Source: Chitinophagales bacterium (GTDB taxonomy: Bacteria > Bacteroidota > Bacteroidia > Chitinophagales > Chitinophagaceae). From it: a stretch of 64,000 nt of DNA. The notes under the pieces were generated by a model. That model was not told where the DNA came from. It did not search any database and saw only the letters and a program-made list of their open reading frames with translations. This document shows positions 51,972 to 60,555 of the stretch, in pieces. The DNA lies in the NCBI GenBank assembly GCA_017303855.1, contig JAFLBL010000015.1:1-64000 (forward strand), written 5' to 3'. A program made the position numbers and the translations under genes. Positions within the stretch are counted from its first letter, which is position 1, and each line of letters opens with the position of its first letter.

Positions 51972-52440
51972 AAAAGCTACAAGCCATAAGCCGGATTTTG
52001 TAACACATTTACATGTGCGGCCTATCATTTATCTGTCCCGGCACTTACGCACCGGGCTCAATCTGCCTACCCTGTACCCCGATTGTTTTGCAACAATCAC
52101 GGGCGAGCCGCCCTTACCGGGTACTATACGTGGCATTTCAGCATGCAAGGTTTACCCGCGAATGGCATTACTGCCATAAGCCGTGGGCTCTTACCCCACG
52201 TTTTCAACCTTGCCCTCCGTAGCTTTAGCGAAGGAGGGCTTGCCCATTTGCAAACCTCCATAAGCGGGCTTCCCCATCCGCAAAAGCTACATCAGGCGGT
52301 AATTTTCTGTGGCACTATCTCTCTGTCTTTCAACAGGCCGGCTATTCACCGGTGCATTGCTCTGTGCTGTCCGGACTTTCCTCCCGTTGCTTCCTTCGAT
52401 AAACTCAGGATGACAACGAGCGATAGCCTGGCTTGTAGCA
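51972..52440 (-). ncRNA. rnpB: RNase P RNA (class A), with two repeat-derived stem insertions
   Basis: The catalytic RNA of RNase P, which removes the 5' leaders of tRNA precursors. About 469 nt on the minus strand. The ends pair as P1: GCTACAAGCC (52439-52430) with GGCTTGTAGC (51985-51976), followed by eight T. The universally conserved P4 5' strand GAGGAAAGTCCGGAC and the J11/12 region CCACAGAAAATTACCGCC are present, as is GGTAAGAGCCCACGG and the 3' P4 strand within AAAATCCGGCTTATGG. P3 contains TCATCCTGAGTTTATCGAAGG and the P12 region CCCTCCTTCGCTAAAGCTAC; both look like dispersed-repeat sequences. Confidence 0.95.
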
Positions 52441-52443
52441 CGG

Positions 52444-52451
52444 CAAAGGTA
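52444..52451 (-). promoter_or_regulatory. -7 promoter box of rnpB
   Basis: Perfect TACCTTTG on the minus strand, 4-5 nt before the P1 helix. Any -33 element must lie inside the 3' end of the Smr gene (stop at 52462). Confidence 0.6.
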
Positions 52452-52461
52452 GACATGAAAA

Positions 52462-53493
52462 TCAGTATTGGAAGAATATTTCAGTTGCCCCGTATCCATA
52501 GGCCGGATGGTGCCGGTTGATAAAGGACTTTACCTCCTTTTTATGACGGAGTATATCATGTATTTCATCCCGGAGTTTCCCTTCTCCCACTCCATGGATC
52601 ACCGTCAGCGAGGGCTGGTGATGGACCACGGCCAGGTGAAAATATTTTTCAAAACTTTTCAACTGGAGGGACAACATTTCAAAATTGTCCATTTTCTCCC
52701 AGTGATCCGTAAGTTTATCAATATGCAGATCCACTACGCTGCGGGCGGGCTCCATATGTTGACGGGCTTTAGCCGCATCATAGACTTTGAACCCGGCCTT
52801 TTCCAGTTTAAACATATAGTTATCCGATTCCACCACATCTTCAAACTGCAGATCAGGGTAGGTATCAAAAAGTTTCTGGGAGAAAGTAGCCTGGTTTTTC
52901 TGTTTCAGTTCCTCTATTCTGGCGAAAAGCTGTTTGGGTTTCAATCGTACCGATGCCTCAAAATGAGTGGCTTTATTTTTCTCCGGTTTAACCAGTGAAA
53001 ATTCAAACGCGAAACTCGGACTGTCATTCAGTTCACTGAAATCGATATCGTGTAAATAGAAATCTTCAAAAGGCTGTACCGTGTTCTTCAGTTCAAAATC
53101 CGGCTTCCCGAAGAAATGAAGTTTATAGACAAAATGATAAGCCGTTCTGGTATGATTTACGAGGTGCAGTTTCAGTTCCTCCACTACCAGGTCGCCGAAC
53201 TCATCATGATCCATTACGGGTAGAAAAGTGAGCCATACGCCGTCTTCCACGCGTTGCTGACCGGTATAATTTTCCTTTTTTACATCATCCACGTATTTTT
53301 TTTCCTTTTTGGCGGGTACAATTTTCTTTTCAGTAAACCGCTTGAAATAGGGAAAATCCACCTGGTCTTTGTATACCGGATACGACACTCCCCTTGTTTC
53401 CACCATCAGCATTTTATCATTGATGATATCCACCACTTTCGCCTCTTCATTGGAATGAAGAATCAGCACTATGTCACCTACCTGGTATTTCAT
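52462..53493 (-). CDS. DUF2027 / Smr-domain protein
   Basis: 343 residues, cytoplasmic. The N-terminal part starts with a small beta-barrel (KYQVGDIVLILHSNEEAKVVDIIND) that resembles the KOW/Tudor-like start of the DUF2027 family, followed by a basic linker (PAKKEKKYVDDVKKE) and a beta-rich domain. The C-terminal Smr domain (about 260-343) has DLHIDKL and the glycine-rich LTVIHGVGEGKLRDEI. Smr domains nick or cleave nucleic acid in MutS2 and plant proteins; some act on stalled or collided ribosomes. The role of this family is not established. Its 3' end abuts the rnpB promoter. Confidence 0.88.
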   Translation of the reverse strand: MKYQVGDIVLILHSNEEAKVVDIINDKMLMVETRGVSYPVYKDQVDFPYFKRFTEKKIVPAKKEKKYVDDVKKENYTGQQRVEDGVWLTFLPVMDHDEFGDLVVEELKLHLVNHTRTAYHFVYKLHFFGKPDFELKNTVQPFEDFYLHDIDFSELNDSPSFAFEFSLVKPEKNKATHFEASVRLKPKQLFARIEELKQKNQATFSQKLFDTYPDLQFEDVVESDNYMFKLEKAGFKVYDAAKARQHMEPARSVVDLHIDKLTDHWEKMDNFEMLSLQLKSFEKYFHLAVVHHQPSLTVIHGVGEGKLRDEIHDILRHKKEVKSFINRHHPAYGYGATEIFFQY

Positions 53494-53495
53494 TA

Positions 53496-53604
53496 TTGAG
53501 GTGTTGAAGTGTTTGGTTGTTTAGTTGTTGAGGTGTTTAGTTGTTTAGATGTTTTGTTTTTTAGATGTTGAGGTGTTGAGGCCTCACAACACACAACTCA
53601 CATC
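53496..53604. repeat. tandem TTTAGTTG / TTGAGGTG array plus ACAACTCACATCT, second copy
   Basis: Same composite arrangement as 43551-43706: GTTGAGGTG and GTTTAGTTG units at 53496-53580, then ACAACACACAACTCACATCT. It lies between the Smr start codon (plus side) and the permease stop. Confidence 0.7.
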
Positions 53605-55307
53605 TTTTCTCCTCCCGGTGCGAGTTTACTATTCCTGTAGCCATAGAGGAAATAGATCAGTAAGCCGAGGCCCATCCAGGCAAAGAACCAGGTCCAGCTG
53701 ACAGCCGGGATTTCGATCATCAGGTACAGGCAGGAGACGACACCCATGATGGGAATGAAGGAATAATTGCGGATAAAAGTGAGTACGGAAAGTATCACCG
53801 CGATCAGGACAAAGACCAGGAACAGTACTTCCTGGTAATTTTCATGACCGATATGTTGTACTGATTCCATAACCCGGTTTCTGAAAACATAAATAAACAA
53901 AGCCATCAATAACGGCACTATAAACTTACCATTGATATAAGGCAAATGGAATTTTCCCGGTTCTTTAGCCACACGGGGTAATACTAATACACCGCCTGAA
54001 ACCAGTACAAAAGCGAATAAGGTACCAATACTGGTGAGGTCGGTTACCAGTCCGCTCTGAATAAACAAGGCGCCGATACCTACTATTACACCTGTAAGTA
54101 TCGTTGCGAAGGAAGGTGTCTGAAACTTCGGATGAATTTTCTGGAAAATTTTGGGCAATAATCCATCGCGGCTCATGCTCATCCAGATACGGGGTTGTCC
54201 GATCTGGAACACCAGCAGTACCGATGTGGTGGCCACTACGGCACTCACGGATACGATTTTTTCAATCCATGGCGCTCTTTTCTCAAATACAAACGCGAGC
54301 GGATCATTTACATCTTTGAATGATGAATAACTTTCAATACCGGTAAGTACCAGTGCAATCAGGATATACAATACGGTACATACCACTAAGGAATAAATCA
54401 TTCCCTTGGGCATATCCCGTTGCGGATCCTTACATTCCTCCGCCATGGTGGAGATGGCATCAAACCCGATATAGGCATAGAATACGGCGGATACGCCTTT
54501 GAGCACCCCTTCAAAACCATTGGGCATAAAGGGACTCCAGTTGTTGGTATCCACAAAGAACGCGCCGGCAACAATTACAAAAATGATCACCGCTACTTTA
54601 AAGATGACCATAAAATTTGCCGACTGCTTGCTTTCCTTAATACCGATATAGGCGAGCCAGGTTATCAGTGCTACTACTATAAAGGCGGGCAGGTTGAAGA
54701 AAATATGTGTACCGCCAATGACCGGCGCATTGTTATACGCATCCACGGCAAACTGGAAACTTTTCAGTTTTTCGGGATCGGCTATATTACCTGCAGCCAG
54801 GGCATTGCTGGCTTCCGTAAAAGCATTACCAGCTGTTACCGGATCTACCAGCATCCAGGAGGGCAGGTTGATATTAAACACATGTACCAGCAGATTGTTA
54901 AAATAACCACTCCAGGAAATAGCCACTACTATATTCCCTATCGCGTATTCAAGGATCAGGGCCCAGCCGATAATCCAGGCAATCAGTTCGCCAAACGTAA
55001 CATAGGAATAAGTATAGGCACTACCGGCCACCGGTACACGACTGGCAAACTCCGCATAGCAAAGTGCGGAAAATCCGCAGGTAATGGCCGTGATAACAAA
55101 TAACAAGGATATACCGGGACCTCCGTTATACGCGGCACCGCCAATCGTGGAGAATATTCCGGCACCGATCACGGCGGCAATACCCATGAAAGTAAGGTCC
55201 CTCACTCCCAGGATTTTTTTCAATCCGGAGCCATGATCTGAAAGACCAGATTCATATTCCTTTTTAATGCTGTCGATGGATTTTTTCCGGAAGAGTGAAT
55301 TTGACAT
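53598..55307 (-). CDS. APC-family amino acid permease
   Basis: 569 residues with 12-14 membrane helices. An amino acid/polyamine/organocation transporter, cation-amino-acid-transporter type: the substrate-site helix 1 is MGIAAVIGAGIFSTIGGAA, helix 3 has GSAYTYSYVTFGELIAWIIGW and helix 6 the segment AVFYAYIGFDAISTMAEECKDPQRDMP. It imports amino acids across the cytoplasmic membrane with H+ or Na+. A soluble insertion of about 40 residues (SNALAAGNIADPEKLKSF...) is seen in the third external loop. The substrate is not predictable. The stop overlaps the short-repeat array. Confidence 0.93.
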   Translation of the reverse strand: MSNSLFRKKSIDSIKKEYESGLSDHGSGLKKILGVRDLTFMGIAAVIGAGIFSTIGGAAYNGGPGISLLFVITAITCGFSALCYAEFASRVPVAGSAYTYSYVTFGELIAWIIGWALILEYAIGNIVVAISWSGYFNNLLVHVFNINLPSWMLVDPVTAGNAFTEASNALAAGNIADPEKLKSFQFAVDAYNNAPVIGGTHIFFNLPAFIVVALITWLAYIGIKESKQSANFMVIFKVAVIIFVIVAGAFFVDTNNWSPFMPNGFEGVLKGVSAVFYAYIGFDAISTMAEECKDPQRDMPKGMIYSLVVCTVLYILIALVLTGIESYSSFKDVNDPLAFVFEKRAPWIEKIVSVSAVVATTSVLLVFQIGQPRIWMSMSRDGLLPKIFQKIHPKFQTPSFATILTGVIVGIGALFIQSGLVTDLTSIGTLFAFVLVSGGVLVLPRVAKEPGKFHLPYINGKFIVPLLMALFIYVFRNRVMESVQHIGHENYQEVLFLVFVLIAVILSVLTFIRNYSFIPIMGVVSCLYLMIEIPAVSWTWFFAWMGLGLLIYFLYGYRNSKLAPGGEKM

Positions 55308-55374
55308 CAGTCAGTTGGTTTTGTTGGTCAAAATAGGGAAAATATATGGCATGTCGGCAGATACGGTTAAACAA

Positions 55375-56340
55375 TCAGTATTCCCGTTGCACCAGGAATC
55401 GGGCCAGCGCTGTTAACGGCTCTTTCCGCTTCGACAGCACGGCAATATCATCCAGGTGCTGAAAGGCTTCGTCCAGGTATTTATTTTTTAATTCAAGCGC
55501 CCACTCATCCACTTTACAGGCACGGTAGATGGCGAGCACCTGCTCTACTTTATCTGCTTCGTTGGTGGCCAGCAGTCTGCCGAGCTCATCAGCGGCCGTA
55601 CCCGTTGCGGTTTCCAGTGCATGTATCAGCAGGAAGGTTTTTTTATTGGCCAGAATATCTCCGCCCACCTGTTTACCGAATTTTGCCGGGTCGCCAAACG
55701 CGTCGAGGTAATCATCCTGCACCTGGAAAGCGATGCCGAGTTTTCGGCCAAATTCGTACAACAGATTTTGATTCCGCTCTCCGGCACCACCGAGTATGGC
55801 GCCCATTTTCAGACTCCCGGCCAGCAATACGGAGGTTTTCAATTCGATCATCCGCAGGTACTCATCCAGCGTTACCCGTTCCTGTTTTTCAAAATCCATA
55901 TCCATTTGCTGCCCTTCACAAACCTCCCTGGCTGTCTGGTTAAACAGCATCAGGATCGGGTGTAAAAAATCACCTTCTATTTTACTGAGGTATTCATACG
56001 CTTTTACCAGCATCACATCACCGGCCAGCAGCGCGGTGCTTTCCCCATATCGGGTATGCACGGTTTCCATACCCCGGCGCAACGGGGCTTTGTCCATAAT
56101 ATCATCATGTATCAGGGTGAAATTATGAAACAGTTCTATCGCGTCTGCCAGTTCCCAGGCATCATTGCGGATTTCATCAAACAGTTCATTACCCATCAGG
56201 CAAAGAACAGGACGTACCCGCTTCCCCCCCAAACCCAGGAAATAGTTATTGGGTTCGTACAGGCTGGCCGGGGTTGCCGGGAAATGCGATTTCTCAAAAT
56301 GCAGGGCAAACTTCCTCGAGAGTAACTCAAAACTTTGCAT
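55375..56340 (-). CDS. polyprenyl diphosphate synthase (trans-isoprenyl)
   Basis: 321 residues. A head-to-tail condensing enzyme of isoprenoid synthesis. The first Asp-rich motif is LIHDDIMDKAPLRRG (DDxxD), the second QVQDDYLDAFGD; substrate-site segments GGKRVRP and GQQMDMDFE are present. The residue pattern before the first motif governs chain length, so a farnesyl/geranylgeranyl product is likely, but the exact length is not asserted. It is the last gene of the DUF3822-rsmD-5-FCL-lpxK-rnr operon, 15 nt after rnr. Confidence 0.93.
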   Translation of the reverse strand: MQSFELLSRKFALHFEKSHFPATPASLYEPNNYFLGLGGKRVRPVLCLMGNELFDEIRNDAWELADAIELFHNFTLIHDDIMDKAPLRRGMETVHTRYGESTALLAGDVMLVKAYEYLSKIEGDFLHPILMLFNQTAREVCEGQQMDMDFEKQERVTLDEYLRMIELKTSVLLAGSLKMGAILGGAGERNQNLLYEFGRKLGIAFQVQDDYLDAFGDPAKFGKQVGGDILANKKTFLLIHALETATGTAADELGRLLATNEADKVEQVLAIYRACKVDEWALELKNKYLDEAFQHLDDIAVLSKRKEPLTALARFLVQREY

Positions 56341-56355
56341 AGGCCAAAATAAGTA

Positions 56356-58368
56356 TCATTTCCGTTTTTTACGGGTTTGTTTTACAGTTTTTTCTTCAAT
56401 TTCATCAGCTACTACTACCCAATCATAGTCAAGCTGACGTTTGGCGAGACTGGCCGCCACTACCCGTATCCTGACTTTATCTCCCATTCTGAATTTCTGT
56501 CCGCTCCGGTGCCCCACCAGCGAATAATCCGATTCCACATGCCTGAACTCATCATATTCGAGCAGACTGTTCACACTCACCAGGCCTTCGCATTTATGCT
56601 CCACCGTCTCCACCCAGAAACCAAATGAAGCCACCCCGCTGATCACCCCGTCAAATTCTTCGCCGAGATAATTGCGCATATACTGCACCTGTTTGTATTT
56701 ATTGGAGTCACGCTCCGCCTGCATGGCGGCACGCTCCCGTTCACTGGTATGTTTGCATTTTTCCTCCATCTTTTTATCCGGAGAAAGCTGATTATTCAAT
56801 ACAGCAAACAGTATCCGGTGTACCTGCACATCGGGGTAACGACGGATAGGAGATGTAAAATGGCAGTAGTGTTCAAAGCCCAATCCATAGTGCCCGACAT
56901 TCTCGGTGGTGTACTTGGCTTTGGCCATCGTGCGGATGCCGAGTTGCTCCAGTACATGCTGCTCCGGTTTTCCCTGTACATCTTTCAGCAGCCGGTTAAA
57001 GGAAGCGGCAATGGCTTCCGGCGAACTGGTATCGAACTTATGTCCGAATTTCCGGGCAAAAGCGGCAAAAGGCACCAGCTTTTCCTCATCCGGATCATCG
57101 TGTGTACGATACGGGAATGGAATCGGTTTATTCTGCACTTTGATTTTGGAAATATTCTCCGCCACTGTACGGTTGGCCAGCAACATAAATTCCTCAATCA
57201 GCTGATGCGCTTCCTTGCTTTCCTTGATCATGATACCCACCGGGTCGCCTTTCTCATCCAGTTTAAAACGCACTTCCTGGGAACTGAAATTGATGGCCCC
57301 GTTATTAAACCGCTTCTTCCGGAAACGTTGCGCGATATCATTCAGGATTAAAATTTCCTCCGCATATAAACCGGCTTTCGTCTCAATAATATCCTGTACT
57401 TCCTCATACGTAAACCGGTGATCTGAGTGTATGACGGTTTTACCCAGCCAGTATTGTTTTATCTCTGCTTTTCCATTGATCTGGAAAATGGCCGAGAAAG
57501 TGAGCTTATCTTCCTTTGGCCGCAGGGAACACAATACATTGGAAATATGTTCCGGCAACATCGGGTTAACCCGGTCGGGAAGGTACACGGAAGTGGCACG
57601 GCCATAAGCTTCTTTATCCAGCGGGCTTTCCGGTTCCAGGTAGTGACTTACATCGGCAATATGAATCCCGATTTCATAATAGCCGTTTTTCAGTTTACGA
57701 AAAGAGATGGCATCATCGAAATCCTTTGCGTCCACCGGGTCAATAGTAATGGTAAAAATCTCCCGGATATCTTTTCTTTTCTTTACTTCTTCCGCGCTGA
57801 TCAGTTCCGGTATACGGGCGGCTACTTCCAGTGCTTCATCGGAAAACTGTAAAGGGAATCCTGCATCCAGCAGAATTTCTTTCATCGCCGCATCATTGCT
57901 GTTCTCTGCATCCAGTACGGTTACCACTTCCCCGACAGGCCGTTTGTTTTCATCAGTCTCCCAGGAGGTCAGTTTTACCACTACCCTGTCGCCTCCTTTT
58001 GCTTTACCTATGGATTGCAGGGGTATAAAAATATCCGGCATCGGCTTATCCGATTCAGAAACAAAAAAGGCAAAGCCTTTATTCATCTGCAATTCCCCGA
58101 TAAACTCGGTGCGTTTGCGTTGCAGTACTTCCTTTACGGTTCCCTGCATACGACGGCCACGACCCGAGGTATCCCGTACGGCCACTTTTACAATATCGCC
58201 ATGAAGGGCTGTATTAAAATCCGCCGGCCGGATCATGATATCGGTTTCCAGTCCATCTACTGTTACAAAACCCATTCCTGAACGGGTTATATCAAGCGTT
58301 CCTTTCAGCACATGCAAATGCCCTGAACGCTCTTTTGTTTTTCTTTTCTTCGCATTTTTTCTGCCCAT
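56356..58368 (-). CDS. rnr: ribonuclease R
   Basis: 670 residues, a 3'-5' exoribonuclease of the RNase II/R family that degrades structured RNA. The catalytic Asp cluster is in TIDPVDAKDFDDAISF. The N-terminal cold-shock domains (about 20-165), the RNB domain and a C-terminal S1 domain (EFDGVISGVASFGFWVE) are present, followed by a short basic tail (KKTVKQTRKKRK-type). It is shorter than the E. coli enzyme (813 aa), which has an N-terminal helix-turn-helix and longer tail. It is in the middle of the operon, 6 nt after lpxK. Confidence 0.94.
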   Translation of the reverse strand: MGRKNAKKRKTKERSGHLHVLKGTLDITRSGMGFVTVDGLETDIMIRPADFNTALHGDIVKVAVRDTSGRGRRMQGTVKEVLQRKRTEFIGELQMNKGFAFFVSESDKPMPDIFIPLQSIGKAKGGDRVVVKLTSWETDENKRPVGEVVTVLDAENSNDAAMKEILLDAGFPLQFSDEALEVAARIPELISAEEVKKRKDIREIFTITIDPVDAKDFDDAISFRKLKNGYYEIGIHIADVSHYLEPESPLDKEAYGRATSVYLPDRVNPMLPEHISNVLCSLRPKEDKLTFSAIFQINGKAEIKQYWLGKTVIHSDHRFTYEEVQDIIETKAGLYAEEILILNDIAQRFRKKRFNNGAINFSSQEVRFKLDEKGDPVGIMIKESKEAHQLIEEFMLLANRTVAENISKIKVQNKPIPFPYRTHDDPDEEKLVPFAAFARKFGHKFDTSSPEAIAASFNRLLKDVQGKPEQHVLEQLGIRTMAKAKYTTENVGHYGLGFEHYCHFTSPIRRYPDVQVHRILFAVLNNQLSPDKKMEEKCKHTSERERAAMQAERDSNKYKQVQYMRNYLGEEFDGVISGVASFGFWVETVEHKCEGLVSVNSLLEYDEFRHVESDYSLVGHRSGQKFRMGDKVRIRVVAASLAKRQLDYDWVVVADEIEEKTVKQTRKKRK

Positions 58369-58374
58369 AATCTC

Positions 58375-59448
58375 TTACTCCTCTTTTTTAAAATGTAAAA
58401 TAAAATCACTGACCCGTTTATCAAAAACGGGTCCTTCGTCAAATAAAAACCGGTGACGTACCGGTACCACATACAGTGGCAGTTCCCTGATTTCCTCACT
58501 GAACTTCAACAACCGTACCGCATCTTTTTCCGTGGTCAGGATCACTTTATCCGTTGCCGTGAGTTTGTCAAACGTCCGCCGGATCTCCTGCAGGTCATCG
58601 ATGGTAAAAATATGGTGGTCGGCATACTGCAACATCTGGTAGGTATTACTGTAATCTTCCAGCATTTTTTTAAGTGGCCGTGGATTGGCAATCCCGGTCA
58701 CCAATAAAATATCAACGGTACTTTCCAGTCCGCGTTCTTCGCGGGTGATGATATGGTAAGGGCGGCTGTAGTCAATACAGGTAAAGAATACCTGTTGTCC
58801 CGGTACCGGTCTGATCTCCCTGATAATTTTCTTTTTCTCTGTTTCGTCAAGGTCTTTGCGGCATTTGGTTACCACAATCACTTCCGCTCTTTTATAGCTG
58901 CTTTTCAGATCCCGCAGATCTCCGGTTGGCAGGTAAAAATCCCGGGTAAATAAATTGTTATAATCAGTCAGTAAAATATTCAGCCCGGCCCTGACAGTCC
59001 GGTGCTGAAAGGCATCGTCCAGAATGATAACCTGGGTTTCCGGCCGGTCATGCAGCAATTGCGGAATCGCCACAATTCTTTCTTCACCTACCGCTACCGG
59101 TAAATCGGGAAATTTCAGGTGAAACTGCATCGGCTCATCCCCTATTTCAAGCGCTGTAGTCTTTTCATCTGCCAGGGCATATCCTGTTGTTTTGCGTTTA
59201 TACCCGCGGCTGAGTGTACCCAGTTTATACCGGTCTTTCAATGACAATACCAGGTATTCCACCATGGGCGACTTGCCGGTGCCTCCTACGGATAAATTGC
59301 CCACACAGATCAGGGGTAGTCCGAAAGAGGAGGAAGGAAGTATTTTTTTATCAAACATCCAGTTACGGATACCTATTACCAGCCAATACAATAATGCAAA
59401 GGGCAGTAAAAAAATGCGGAAAGATTTCAGAAAAAAATTAGAAAACAT
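58375..59448 (-). CDS. lpxK: tetraacyldisaccharide 4'-kinase
   Basis: 357 residues. It phosphorylates the 4' position of the lipid A precursor, on the cytoplasmic face of the inner membrane. Marks: the Walker A region GNLSVGGTGKSPMVEYL, an N-terminal hydrophobic segment for membrane association (IFLLPFALLYWLVIGI), the catalytic Asp in ILDDAFQH and the RDLKSSYKRAEVIVVTK segment. Its presence indicates lipid A and thus a Gram-negative envelope. The N-terminal codons overlap the end of the 5-FCL gene by 11 nt. Confidence 0.95.
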   Translation of the reverse strand: MFSNFFLKSFRIFLLPFALLYWLVIGIRNWMFDKKILPSSSFGLPLICVGNLSVGGTGKSPMVEYLVLSLKDRYKLGTLSRGYKRKTTGYALADEKTTALEIGDEPMQFHLKFPDLPVAVGEERIVAIPQLLHDRPETQVIILDDAFQHRTVRAGLNILLTDYNNLFTRDFYLPTGDLRDLKSSYKRAEVIVVTKCRKDLDETEKKKIIREIRPVPGQQVFFTCIDYSRPYHIITREERGLESTVDILLVTGIANPRPLKKMLEDYSNTYQMLQYADHHIFTIDDLQEIRRTFDKLTATDKVILTTEKDAVRLLKFSEEIRELPLYVVPVRHRFLFDEGPVFDKRVSDFILHFKKEE

Positions 59449-60007
59449 AAATCGATTGCGGCGTGATACAAAGATTTAAAGTTACGTCAAATTCATGCGT
59501 ATCCCGGATTTCTTCCACCGGCTCAAAAAAGGAGAAACCCACTTTCACACATCCGGGTCTGCATGCGGCAAGAAAGCGGTCATAATAACCTTTCCCGTAT
59601 CCGACCCGGTAACCCCGTTTGTCGAAAGTCAGCAACGGCACAAAGACCATATCCATATCCGCCGGTTGCAAAAAGACAGTCCCTTCCGGCTCATACACAC
59701 CAAAACTGTTTTTAGCAAACGATGTCTCTTCATCCACTATAACGGCATCCATCGTCAGCGTGGCGGGATTAGTACGCGGGTAAGCGATCAGTAGTTCCGG
59801 GTTGCTGAATTCCATAAAATCGGTAAAGAGGTGCATATCCGGTTCCCGGAATTGCTCCATCGGCCAATAGGAAAACAGGGTCTGAATAAACGGAAGTCTG
59901 GCCTGCTGGAATTGGATCAGCAGCAGGTCGTCCAGCTTTGCTTTTTCAACGGAGGAGAGGGCCGTTCTTTTTTCCTTATAAATCCGGCGTAAATCTTTTT
60001 TTATCAT
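59438..60007 (-). CDS. 5-formyltetrahydrofolate cyclo-ligase
   Basis: 189 residues. Converts 5-formyl-THF with ATP into methenyl-THF, returning a storage folate to the one-carbon pool. The ATP-site signature is GYRVGYGKGYYDRFLA near residue 135, and the N-terminal basic motif IKKDLRRIYKEKR is typical. Length is normal for the family. It lies 2 nt downstream of rsmD and overlaps lpxK by 11 nt, so the three genes are probably translated from one message. Confidence 0.93.
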   Translation of the reverse strand: MIKKDLRRIYKEKRTALSSVEKAKLDDLLLIQFQQARLPFIQTLFSYWPMEQFREPDMHLFTDFMEFSNPELLIAYPRTNPATLTMDAVIVDEETSFAKNSFGVYEPEGTVFLQPADMDMVFVPLLTFDKRGYRVGYGKGYYDRFLAACRPGCVKVGFSFFEPVEEIRDTHEFDVTLNLCITPQSIYVF

Positions 60008-60009
60008 AA

Positions 60010-60555
60010 TCAGTCCCTGTTCTCTACAAAAGTAGAGAATACCGTGGTGCCGTAGTTGCGTTCGGCTACGAAGAAGGGAAAATCCTTGTAGTCATTCCTG
60101 GGGGTATGTTCCAATACAAACCGGCCGTCTTTTGTAAGTAATTTCTTTTCAAATATCAGTTTTGGCAGGTCATCAATAGTTGTAAGTGCATACGGGGGGC
60201 CGGCAAAAATAAAATCAAACCGTTCGGTGCATTGCAGGATGTATTTGAACACATCCATTTTTATCACTTTAAAGTTTTCCAGCCGCAGTGTGGCCGATGT
60301 TTTTTTTATAAAATCAAACATGGCATTGTCTTTCTCCACAATGGTGAGGTCGGGTACTCCTCTTGATGCCAGTTCATAACTGATACTGCCGGTGCCGCCA
60401 AACAAGTCCAGTGTTTTCAGGCTTTCAAAATCAAGTTTATGCTGTAACACATTAAAGAGTCCTTCCTTGGCAATATCCGTAGTAGGCCTTGTATATGGCA
60501 TATTGGACGGCGGGTTAAATTTCCGTCCCCCATGTTCTCCTCCTATGATGCGCAT
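60010..60555 (-). CDS. rsmD: RsmD-family 16S rRNA (guanine-N2)-methyltransferase, motif IV altered
   Basis: 181 residues. RsmD methylates G966 of 16S rRNA (E. coli numbering) using SAM. Marks: RIIGGEHGGRKF, YTRPTTDIAKEGLFNVL, the SAM-site LDLFGGTGSISYELAS and IVEKDNAM. The catalytic motif IV, normally (D/N)PPY, here reads AGPPYAL: the first residue is Gly, not Asp or Asn. The rest is intact, so activity is uncertain but the reading (GGC codon) is clear. It overlaps the DUF3822 gene by 13 nt and is followed by the 5-FCL gene after 2 nt. Confidence 0.88.
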   Translation of the reverse strand: MRIIGGEHGGRKFNPPSNMPYTRPTTDIAKEGLFNVLQHKLDFESLKTLDLFGGTGSISYELASRGVPDLTIVEKDNAMFDFIKKTSATLRLENFKVIKMDVFKYILQCTERFDFIFAGPPYALTTIDDLPKLIFEKKLLTKDGRFVLEHTPRNDYKDFPFFVAERNYGTTVFSTFVENRD

